Positions 8,152 to 14,024 of a DNA stretch of 25,774 nt are shown one piece after another. The notes beneath the pieces are model-generated. The model saw only the letters and a program-made list of their open reading frames with translations. It searched no databases and was not told where the DNA came from. The stretch lies in contig JAFAAX010000011.1 of the NCBI GenBank assembly GCA_023426345.1, forward strand, positions 1 through 25,774. Direction: 5' to 3'. A program made the translations under genes and the position numbers. Position 1 is the first letter of the stretch, and every line of letters starts with the position of its first letter. The stretch is from Actinomycetes bacterium. GTDB lineage: Bacteria > Actinomycetota > Actinomycetes > Actinomycetales > Actinomycetaceae.

Positions 8152-8157
8152 TAGACT
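8152..8157 (+). promoter_or_regulatory. Probable -10 element of leaderless luxS-mtnN
   Basis: TAGACT is followed by CGGGAC and then the ATG of luxS at 8164, leaving no room for a Shine-Dalgarno site if transcription starts 6-7 bases after the hexamer. Confidence 0.62.
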
Positions 8158-8163
8158 CGGGAC

Positions 8164-8655
8164 ATGACGTCTCCCGCACCCCGCCCCCGCATGCTCGTCG
8201 AGTCCTTCAATCTGGATCACCGAACGGTCCAGGCGCCCTACGTGCGCATCGCCGACCGCAAGGAGCTGCCGGGCGGCGACGTCCTGATCAAATACGACGT
8301 CCGGTTCTGCCAGCCCAACCAGGCCCACCTGGAGATGCCGACCGTGCATTCCATCGAGCACCTCACGGCCGAACTGATGCGCACGCACACCGACAAGCTC
8401 ATCGACTTCTCGCCGATGGGCTGCCAGACGGGCTTCTACGCCCTCATGCTGGGCATTGAGGAGCCGGACTTCCTGCCGTTACTCCAGCAGACGTTCGAGG
8501 ACATCCTCCAAGCCACCGAGGTCCCCGCTGCCAACGAGGTCCAGTGCGGCTGGGGTGCCCACCACTCGCTGGAGGGCGCGCAGGCGGCCGTCCGCGATTT
8601 CCTGGCCCACCGCGACGAGTGGGAGACGGTTGTCCGCCCGGGAGTGGAGGCGTGA
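8164..8655 (+). CDS. luxS: S-ribosylhomocysteine lyase LuxS
   Basis: LuxS cleaves S-ribosylhomocysteine to homocysteine and DPD, the precursor of autoinducer-2. The 163-residue length is normal. The metal site is intact: H62 and H66 in HSIEHL and C128 in CGWGAHHSLEGAQ; the catalytic Cys is C87 in DFSPMGCQTGFY. The N-terminus, VESFNLDHRTVQAPYVR, is a clear family signature. The ATG follows TAGACT by 6 bases, so the mRNA is likely leaderless. Its stop overlaps the mtnN start by 4 bases (GTGA), making the two consecutive steps of S-adenosylhomocysteine recycling one transcription unit. The L-serine dehydratase diverges across a repeat-filled 544-base gap. Confidence 0.98.
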   Translation: MTSPAPRPRMLVESFNLDHRTVQAPYVRIADRKELPGGDVLIKYDVRFCQPNQAHLEMPTVHSIEHLTAELMRTHTDKLIDFSPMGCQTGFYALMLGIEEPDFLPLLQQTFEDILQATEVPAANEVQCGWGAHHSLEGAQAAVRDFLAHRDEWETVVRPGVEA

Positions 8656-9392
8656 GCGCGGTCCCGTCGCCTCCCGTCCGCCCGCAGGTCCGCGCGGTCA
8701 TCCAGTGCGCGATGCCCGAGGAGGCCGCCCCGTTCCTCGGCGCGCTGGGGCCCGACGTCGCCACCACCGTCGTCGGAGCCGAGGGCCGCCACCAGCAGTC
8801 CCTCACCCTCGGACGGCTGGGCGAGGCAACGGTGCTGGTGGTCACCTCCGGCATCGGCCTGGCGAACTCCGCCGCTGCCACCGCCCGGGCGCTCGCGCTG
8901 GCCGACGCCGAGATCATCATCGCGGCGGGCACCACCGGCGGCCTGGGCGCCGACGTCGAGGTCGGCGACGTGATCGCCGGCACGTCCGTCACCTACAGCA
9001 ACGCCGATGCGACCGCCTTCGGCTACGCGCGCGGCCAGGTCCCGCAGATGCCGGTCGACTACCGGTCCTCGGAGCCCGCCGCCCGGCGCGCCGCCGGTCT
9101 GGCCGCCCGCGTCGCCGGGGTGGCCGTCCGCGTCGGCCAGGTCGTCTCCAGCGACTCCTTCGTGACGGCCGACAACGTCGGCACGACCCGCGAGGAGTTC
9201 CCCGACGCCCTGGCCACCGACATGGAGACGGCCGCCCTGGCCGAAGTCGCGTGGAGCGCCGGCGTCGACTGGATCTCCCTGCGGGCCGCCTCCGATCTGT
9301 GCGGCCCCGCCGCCGACCAGGATTTCCACATGGACTCCGACGACGCCGCCCGGATCAGCTTCGACGCCGTCGTCGCGTTCCTCGCCGGCTGA
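8652..9392 (+). CDS. mtnN: 5'-methylthioadenosine/S-adenosylhomocysteine nucleosidase
   Basis: The enzyme removes adenine from S-adenosylhomocysteine and methylthioadenosine, yielding the LuxS substrate. The 246-residue protein belongs to the purine nucleoside phosphorylase-like fold. E24 in AMPEEAAPF, E192 in TDMETAALAE and D215 in RAASDLCG match the catalytic positions of the E. coli enzyme; the 23-residue spacing of the last two is identical. The GTG at 8652 is preferred to upstream starts because it overlaps the luxS stop as GTGA and GGAGG lies 2 bases upstream, inside luxS. An ATG-led extension to 8544 would run through luxS and lacks family similarity. The pairing with luxS supports AI-2 synthesis as an output. 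Confidence 0.96.
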   Translation: MSAVPSPPVRPQVRAVIQCAMPEEAAPFLGALGPDVATTVVGAEGRHQQSLTLGRLGEATVLVVTSGIGLANSAAATARALALADAEIIIAAGTTGGLGADVEVGDVIAGTSVTYSNADATAFGYARGQVPQMPVDYRSSEPAARRAAGLAARVAGVAVRVGQVVSSDSFVTADNVGTTREEFPDALATDMETAALAEVAWSAGVDWISLRAASDLCGPAADQDFHMDSDDAARISFDAVVAFLAG

Positions 9393-9403
9393 CGACGCGG
9401 GGC

Positions 9404-9442
9404 CGCCCTCGTCGACGAGGGCGACCCGCATGGCCGGGTTCC
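9404..9442 (+). repeat. GACGAGGGCG-family repeat, with 20-bp palindrome
   Basis: CGCCCTCGTCGACGAGGGCG at 9404-9423 is a perfect palindrome 12 bases after the mtnN stop and could help terminate luxS-mtnN. From 9414 the sequence GACGAGGGCGACCC followed by GGCCGGGTT recurs in similar form at 11057. The 190-base gap to the next gene holds nothing else except a 15-bp direct repeat, CTCACCTGCCCGGCG, at 9521 and 9582. Confidence 0.55.
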
Positions 9443-9582
9443 CCGTGAACCGAGCCGGCTCCCGCGTGGCGGGGCCCCCGCGCAGCCAGGTTCCCGGACC
9501 GGCCCCTCCCTCGTCCGCCACTCACCTGCCCGGCGCCCGCGGCCGGCCCCTGGTGGCGTCCTTCACCGGCCGGTCGCGCCCC

Positions 9583-10908
9583 TCACCTGCCCGGCGGCTC
9601 CTGCTCGGTCGGCGGCGCGTCGTCGACGGCGGCGTGCCGGGGCGTGACGCGCAGCTCCGCGATGCGGAAGCGGTCCAAGCGGGTCACCTGGATCGCGGCG
9701 CCGTCGACCTCGATGGCGTCCCCCACCCGGGCGAGGCGGCCGAGGCGCTCGACGACGAATCCGGCGACCGTGTCCGACGTGCCGCGGGGCAGCTCCAGGC
9801 CGGTCGTCTCCTCGAAGTCCTGGAGGTTGAGACGCCCGTCGACCAGGCCGCCCTCGGTGCCGAGCTCCGCGGGGGCCTGCTCGGTGTCGTACTCGTCGAA
9901 GATCTCGCCGACGACCTCCTCGACCAGGTCCTCCAGGGTGACGATGCCGTCCATCCCGCCGTACTCGTCGACGACGATCGCGATCTGGTCGTTCGTGGAC
10001 CGCATGAGGGTGAGCGTGGGCAGGACCCGCGCCGTCGAGGGGAAGAAGGCGAGAGGGCGCACGACGTCGGCGAGCGGGCGGTCCGGCTCGGACAGGGCGG
10101 TCTCCAGCAGATCGCGGACGTGGACGAACCCGCGGACGTCGTCGATCGAGCGGTCGAAGACGGGGTAGCGGGAGTAGGGCAGGGAGCGGACCCGCTGGAC
10201 CGTGTCTCCGACGGAGGCGCTCGCGTCCAGGGCGACGACCTCCGGGCGGGGCCTCATCACCTCGCTGACCTGCCGGCCGCGCAGCGACAGGACGTCGTCG
10301 AGCATCTTGCGCTCATCGGCGGGCAGTCCCTCGTGTGTGGAGACGAGCGTGCGGAGCTCCTCGTCGCTGACCCCTTCGCCCGTCTTCTCCGGATCGCCGC
10401 CGAGCAGGCGCACGACCAGGTTCGTGGAGCGCGACAGCAGCCAGATCACGGGCCTCATGAGGGTGGCGAAGCCGTCGACCAGGGGCGCCACCAGGTAGGC
10501 GAACTGCTCGTTGCGCTGCAGGGCCAGGCGTTTGGGGGCGAGCTCGCCGAGCACCAGTGAGAGGTAGGCGATGATCAGGGTGAGCACGACGGTGGCCGTC
10601 ACGGACGCCGCCCCCGCCGACATCCCCCAGGAGACGAACAGGGGGGACACCGACGGCGCGATCGAGGACGCCCCATAGGCGGCCGACGCGAACCCGGCGA
10701 CGGTGACGCCGATCTGGACGGCGGAGAGGAACGTGTTGGGGCTGCGGGCCAGGTCGGCCACCCGTCGGCCGCGGGAGCCCCGCTGCGCGATCGTGTCGAG
10801 CTGGCTGTCGCGGAGCGTGACCAGCGCCATCTCCGTGGCGGCGAAGAACCCGCCGATGAGGACGAACAGGAGGACGAGCCCGATGTTGAGCCACAGCCCG
10901 CCGCTCAT
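9583..10908 (-). CDS. CNNM/CBS/CorC-domain membrane protein (HlyC/CorC family)
   Basis: The 441-residue protein has the three-part layout of the HlyC/CorC family. A CNNM (DUF21) membrane domain spans about residues 1-190, with IGGFFAATEMALVTLRDSQL and the GELAPKRLALQ signature. Two CBS domains follow at about 200-335 (VMRPRPEVVALD; IVVDEYGGMDGIVTLEDLVE). A CorC/transporter-associated domain comes last, at about 350-425 (GRLNLQDFEETTGLELP). Relatives include magnesium and cobalt efflux proteins; the metal here is not determined. The ATG at 10908 overlaps the stop of an upstream 37-codon ORF as ATGA, and GGAG lies about 8 bases upstream. Longer in-frame extensions upstream look non-coding. Many Actinobacteria carry two such genes in tandem; only one is present here. 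Confidence 0.9.
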   Translation of the reverse strand: MSGGLWLNIGLVLLFVLIGGFFAATEMALVTLRDSQLDTIAQRGSRGRRVADLARSPNTFLSAVQIGVTVAGFASAAYGASSIAPSVSPLFVSWGMSAGAASVTATVVLTLIIAYLSLVLGELAPKRLALQRNEQFAYLVAPLVDGFATLMRPVIWLLSRSTNLVVRLLGGDPEKTGEGVSDEELRTLVSTHEGLPADERKMLDDVLSLRGRQVSEVMRPRPEVVALDASASVGDTVQRVRSLPYSRYPVFDRSIDDVRGFVHVRDLLETALSEPDRPLADVVRPLAFFPSTARVLPTLTLMRSTNDQIAIVVDEYGGMDGIVTLEDLVEEVVGEIFDEYDTEQAPAELGTEGGLVDGRLNLQDFEETTGLELPRGTSDTVAGFVVERLGRLARVGDAIEVDGAAIQVTRLDRFRIAELRVTPRHAAVDDAPPTEQEPPGR

Positions 10909-11018
10909 CGGAGCGACTCCGGCGCGCGCATCGCCGCGCGGGCCTGCGCCGACGTCCCCCCGTCGGGCCGGGGGCGCGGACTGTGGCTGTCGGGGGAGGA
11001 GTCTCCGGTGCCGTCCAT
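10905..11018 (-). CDS. 37-residue upstream ORF coupled to the CorC-family gene
   Basis: The ORF MDGTGDSSPDSHSPRPRPDG… ends in TGA overlapping the next ATG (ATGA). It is hydrophilic, rich in Pro, Ser, Arg and Asp, and resembles no family I recognise. Its ATG stands 6 bases after TAGACT, the spacing found at six other starts, which suggests it is the first translated frame on a leaderless transcript. It could be a leader peptide delivering ribosomes to the next gene, the worn remnant of a lost gene, or chance. The start geometry is the main support. Confidence 0.45.
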   Translation of the reverse strand: MDGTGDSSPDSHSPRPRPDGGTSAQARAAMRAPESLR

Positions 11019-11024
11019 GGCCAC

Positions 11025-11030
11025 AGTCTA
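11025..11030 (-). promoter_or_regulatory. Probable -10 element upstream of CorC-family operon
   Basis: TAGACT on the minus strand is followed by GTGGCC and an ATG at 11018. It is identical to the luxS hexamer. No clear -35. Confidence 0.55.
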
Positions 11031-11056
11031 GGGGCGGGGACCTTCCGGCTCCCGTT

Positions 11057-11086
11057 GACGAGGGCGGCCTCGCGCGGCCGGGTTGC
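11057..11086 (+). repeat. GACGAGGGCG-family repeat
   Basis: GACGAGGGCGGCCTCGCGCG followed by GCCGGGTTGC matches the element at 9414-9442 over about 28 bases with a few substitutions. It lies just downstream of the immunity-like gene. Confidence 0.5.
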
Positions 11087-11143
11087 GGGGACCAGCTGGG
11101 GTCTGTGGCGGTGGGGGCTCTGGGCTGTCCCGGGGCCGGGCCG

Positions 11144-11668
11144 TCAGGGGTGGGTGACGAACTCGGTGAGCAGTGGCGCGCCGTCGGGGTCGAGGTAGGA
11201 GGCGGCGAGCTGGTCGAGGGGGGCGTCGACGACGTAGGAGAACTCCACGGAAGACCACAGCGTTGGCGCGTACTCTTCATGGACTTCGAGGGGCAATAGA
11301 GCCCCGTTTGTGCGACGCAACGTGTGCCAGCCAGGTCGGCTCTCACAGAGGATGAATCCAGGAGCGATGTCTTCAGCGTGAAATGGGAACTCGATGCTCA
11401 TCAAAGAGGACTGATCGCGAAAGGAATTGCCAAGGTCCATGACCAGCCTGCGCTCAACGGTCGTGAGGTCTGTGCTGGACCAGTCAAAGTAAGGACCGTC
11501 GTTCCGTTCGCCTATCCCATACCAGTAGAGGCCCTCTCGTTCGATGACGACAGACGACAGATCAGCCCGGAAGATCCTATATCCTCGGCCGATCGTCTCG
11601 ACTTGTCGTCCGCACGACTCGGCAAGCCGCAGGATTGCAGGATTGAGACTGAACGAACTACTGGTCAT
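11144..11668 (-). CDS. Putative immunity protein of the TNT-like module
   Basis: The 174-residue protein has no signal peptide or membrane segment. Its ATG overlaps the stop of the upstream toxin-like frame (ATGA), the arrangement expected for a toxin with cognate immunity. YRIFRADLSSVVIEREGLYW and TDLTTVERRLVMDLGNSFRD vaguely recall immunity proteins of polymorphic toxins such as Imm61, but this is a pattern judgement, not an alignment. Much of it is visibly lower in G+C, nearer 50-55%, than surrounding genes, suggesting transfer. If the neighbour is an NAD glycohydrolase toxin, this protein would be expected to bind and block it in the cytoplasm. The gene appears intact. The coding call is solid; the role is inferred from context. 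Confidence 0.7.
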   Translation of the reverse strand: MTSSSFSLNPAILRLAESCGRQVETIGRGYRIFRADLSSVVIEREGLYWYGIGERNDGPYFDWSSTDLTTVERRLVMDLGNSFRDQSSLMSIEFPFHAEDIAPGFILCESRPGWHTLRRTNGALLPLEVHEEYAPTLWSSVEFSYVVDAPLDQLAASYLDPDGAPLLTEFVTHP

Positions 11669-12153
11669 TTGCCCAACACTCCCAGTTTGATCAGAATTGA
11701 GACTGGTACGCGCCGTCCATTCTCATTGTGGATGACCAGCTGTCCGGCTCCTCCACGGTATCCCATGCCCCGTGCTGCTCTCCCTGACGTGATCGTCCAC
11801 CCGTCAGGCAGGGGCGCGTCGGAGTTGATCCGATACCGGTGGTATGCGGAGTCCAGAGAGTCTGGATCCAAGGAGCGCGCCTCGAATGGTGCCGGTGTTC
11901 CATCCTCAATAATACCGAGGAAGCCCCCTCTGGAATCGCCGATCCGGTCGACCAGGGGTCCGTGGTCGGCAAGGTAGTCGCGGAGCGTCGTGTAGGTCGT
12001 GGCGGCGGAGTGGTCCAGTTCAGTGGGGTGCTCCTTCTCCACAGGGTGGATGTTGACGGACGAGGGCGACCCCGTGGCGCAGTGTGGCGAGCCCCGTTCC
12101 CTCCCGGCGGGCGCGCCTTCGTCCGCGGGCGCGTCGCGCGGGCAGGGTTCCAT
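11665..12153 (-). CDS. TNT-like toxin domain, orphan C-terminal module; start uncertain
   Basis: The last 110 residues resemble the TNT (tuberculosis necrotizing toxin, NAD glycohydrolase) domain: LVDRIGDSRGGFLG, DGTPAPFEARSLDPDSLDSA, YHRYRINSDAPLPDGWTI and MGYRGGAGQLVI. These correspond to the family's GG-[FY]-[LI], RSLPP, YxxYxV and PGGGxQ blocks, and the Gln aligning with the catalytic one is kept. In known systems TNT is the tip of a long secreted protein. Here there is no signal, repeat or delivery domain; the phosphatase gene starts on the other strand at 12218, leaving room for at most about 165 codons. ATG 12153 or GTG 12042 are possible starts, neither with a good ribosome site. Residues before about HPVEKEHPTELDHSAATTY look non-coding. 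It is probably a displaced toxin tip retained with its immunity gene. Confidence 0.6.
   Translation of the reverse strand: MEPCPRDAPADEGAPAGRERGSPHCATGSPSSVNIHPVEKEHPTELDHSAATTYTTLRDYLADHGPLVDRIGDSRGGFLGIIEDGTPAPFEARSLDPDSLDSAYHRYRINSDAPLPDGWTITSGRAARGMGYRGGAGQLVIHNENGRRVPVSILIKLGVLGK
12059..12068 (+). repeat. GACGAGGGCG copy at edge of toxin-like module
   Basis: GACGAGGGCG followed by ACCCC lies where recognisable toxin sequence ends, and an inverted copy lies at 12168-12177. With the copy at 11057 these bracket the module. The decamer is GC-rich and partly coding here, so chance is possible. Confidence 0.4.
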
Positions 12154-12205
12154 CCCTGCGACGGCGCCGCCCTCGTCCCCGGCGGGCGATGCGCGCCGAG
12201 TCGGG

Positions 12206-12211
12206 CACAAT
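12206..12211 (+). promoter_or_regulatory. Probable -10 element of leaderless phosphatase operon
   Basis: CACAAT is followed by GGGGGC and the ATG at 12218, keeping the exact 6-base spacing. It lies inside the spacer upstream of the toxin-like frame, on the opposite strand. No -35 seen. Confidence 0.55.
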
Positions 12212-12217
12212 GGGGGC

Positions 12218-12763
12218 ATGTCCGTCCCCCCGAACCGCCCGACACCGCCGTTCCGTGTGCTCATGGTGTGCACCGGCAACATCTGCCGCTCGACGATGGC
12301 CCAAGAGGTCCTGGACGAGGACGCCGCCGCGGCGGGCCTGGATGTGCAGGTGGACTCGGCGGGGATCTCGGACGAGGAGCGGGGCAACCCCATCGACCCG
12401 CGGGCCGCCCGCGTCCTGCGCGACGCCGGCCGGCAGGTCCCGGACCACCGGGCGCGCCGCGTGCGCGCGGACGAATTGGGGGAGTGGGACCTCGTGCTCG
12501 CGATGACGCGGTCGCACCGCGACCGGCTGGAGCGAGTGGCCGCGCGCGCCGGAGTGGAGATCCGGGCCGATGCCGCGCCGGGCGCGCCCGATACCGTCGA
12601 CATCCGGATGTTCCGCGACTTCGATCCCTCGCTCACGCCGCAGGAGGACCCGGACGTCCCCGACCCCTGGTATGGCGGCCCGAGCGACTTCGTCGACACG
12701 CTCCGCGTCATCGAACGCGTGACGCCGGCGATCGTCGGCCACATCGAGGGGCTCGTGCGATGA
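12218..12763 (+). CDS. Low-molecular-weight protein tyrosine phosphatase
   Basis: The 181-residue enzyme hydrolyses phosphotyrosine through a cysteinyl-phosphate intermediate. The P-loop CTGNICRS places the nucleophile at C18 and the phosphate-binding Arg at R24; the general-acid motif DPWYGG places the Asp at D149. Known bacterial members act in exopolysaccharide control or as secreted effectors; nothing here settles the substrate, and no tyrosine kinase is visible nearby. A few residues (MSVPPNRPTPPF) precede the core. The ATG follows CACAAT by 6 bases. Its stop overlaps the next gene's ATG by 4 bases, so the phosphatase and the exported protein after it are probably translated together. 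Confidence 0.95.
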   Translation: MSVPPNRPTPPFRVLMVCTGNICRSTMAQEVLDEDAAAAGLDVQVDSAGISDEERGNPIDPRAARVLRDAGRQVPDHRARRVRADELGEWDLVLAMTRSHRDRLERVAARAGVEIRADAAPGAPDTVDIRMFRDFDPSLTPQEDPDVPDPWYGGPSDFVDTLRVIERVTPAIVGHIEGLVR

Positions 12764-13701
12764 GCCGGCCGCGATCCGGTCCCCGCTCCCGGCGGAGGCG
12801 CAGCCGCCTGTCGACCGCCGGCATCCTGATGCTGGTCCTCGCTCTGGTCGGGGGCGCCGCCTGGGTGGGCATGCGGGCGCTGCGCGGCACGGCGGAGGCG
12901 ATCGGCTCCAGCGTGGGCGATCTCGGCAGCCCGTTCGGCACGGACCGCGGCACCCCTCGCGAGCCGCTCTCGGAGAGCCTGGGGCCCACGCGGCCCGAGC
13001 TCGACTACTCCGGCTTCGACCCCGCCGACGTCATCTCCGACGACGACTTCTTCGACGCCTCGTCCATGGACCAGGACCAGGTCGCCGCCTTCATCGCCCA
13101 GTGGAACGCCGGATGCGAGCCGGGACCGGACGGGACCGTGTGCCTGGCCGACTACACGGAGTCCACGCCGACCTATCCGGCCGACCAGTACTGTCCCGGC
13201 GGGTTCGCGGGGACCCGCGACGACACGGCGGCCTCGATCATCGCGAAAGTCGCGCAGGGCTGCGGGATCAGCCCGAAGGTCCTGCTGGTGATGATGCAGA
13301 AGGAGCAGGGGCTGATCACCGCCTCGGGCTCCTCCCTGGGGCCGTCGCGCTACCGCACGGCGATGGGCTTCGCGTGCCCCGACGGCGGGGAATGCGATCC
13401 CGACTACTTCGGGTTCACCCGCCAGGTCTGGTTCGCGGCCCGCCAGTTCCGCGTGTACGAGGTCGAGTCGGCGACGTTCCCGATCCAGCCCGGAGCCACC
13501 GTCGACATCGCCTACAACCCGGATCCCGGATGCGGCTCCGCGCCCGTGGCGATCGCCAATCAGGCCACCGCCGACCTCTACAACTACACGCCCTACCAGC
13601 CCAATCCGGCCGCGCTCACGGACGGCGGGGACGAGTGCTCGGCCTGGGGCACCCTGAACTTCTACGCCTACTGGCGGGCATGGTTCGGGAACGGCTCCTG
13701 A
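12760..13701 (+). CDS. Membrane-anchored exported protein, possibly lysozyme-fold
   Basis: The 313-residue protein has an Arg-rich N-terminus and one hydrophobic segment (TAGILMLVLALVGGAAWVGM, about residues 19-38), acting as a signal anchor or uncleaved signal. An acidic linker leads to a Cys-containing globular domain from about residue 110. This holds ISPKVLLVMMQKEQGLIT, YRTAMGFACP, YFGFTRQVWFAARQFRVY, NQATADLYNYTPYQPN and FYAYWRAWFG. I know this pattern from exported actinobacterial proteins loosely annotated as hemagglutinin-related or hypothetical. E182 in QKEQ is placed like the catalytic Glu of lysozyme-type folds, which would suggest wall cleavage, but that is inference. The start overlaps the phosphatase stop (ATGA). 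The stop at 13701 faces the sugar-binding protein gene across a repeat-filled gap. Confidence 0.85.
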   Translation: MSRPRSGPRSRRRRSRLSTAGILMLVLALVGGAAWVGMRALRGTAEAIGSSVGDLGSPFGTDRGTPREPLSESLGPTRPELDYSGFDPADVISDDDFFDASSMDQDQVAAFIAQWNAGCEPGPDGTVCLADYTESTPTYPADQYCPGGFAGTRDDTAASIIAKVAQGCGISPKVLLVMMQKEQGLITASGSSLGPSRYRTAMGFACPDGGECDPDYFGFTRQVWFAARQFRVYEVESATFPIQPGATVDIAYNPDPGCGSAPVAIANQATADLYNYTPYQPNPAALTDGGDECSAWGTLNFYAYWRAWFGNGS

Positions 13702-13724
13702 GCCGCCGCGAGGGGCGCGGGGCC

Positions 13725-13853
13725 GGTGTGGGGAGCCGTTGTCGATGTCGGGAGCCGTTGTCGTCGTGAGGAGCTGTCGTATTGGCTCCCCACACCGACA
13801 ACGGCTCCTCCATCCGACAGTGGCTCCACGCACCGACAACAGCTCCCCGCACC
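13725..13853. repeat. Type C repeat cluster with 13-bp hairpin arms
   Basis: GGTGTGGGGAGCC (13725-13737) is perfectly inverted at 13784-13796. Three forward units of GGAGCCGTTGTCG type (about 13732, 13751, 13769) are followed by three inverted units (CGACAACGGCTCC type; about 13797, 13818, 13837). It fills much of the 322-base convergent gap from 13702 to 14023 and may act as a bidirectional terminator or be a repetitive element. No gene is seen in the gap. Confidence 0.75.
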
Positions 13854-13986
13854 GGGGCCCGCTCCCGCTCCTGCAAGTAGCGGACCCGTTCCACCGGGCC
13901 GCTCACCGAATGAACGGGCTCAGGCCGAGGACCGCGCACCGACCGTAGGCGAGGATGACGGGCGAGATCGGTGACCGGGGGATCCG

Positions 13987-14024
13987 GACCGCCACGCCAC
14001 CCCCGCCCACGAGCGTCGGCGGTC
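13987..14024 (-). terminator. Hairpin at the end of the sugar transporter operon
   Basis: GACCGCC with ACGC pairs with GCGT and GGCGGTC across a 15-base loop, with one bulged base, giving 11 pairs that begin within the stop codon of the solute-binding protein gene. There is no T-tract, which is common in very GC-rich genomes, so it is a candidate only. Confidence 0.45.

Noticed and set aside
8544..8651. N-terminal extension of mtnN into luxS
   Set aside because: The extension is out of frame within the conserved luxS C-terminus and lacks family similarity. The GTG at 8652 has GGAGG and a GTGA overlap.
12154..13839. Upstream extension of the toxin-like frame to about 724 codons
   Set aside because: The extension is antisense to the phosphatase and exported-protein genes, both with strong family motifs, and is Arg/Gly-rich without domains.
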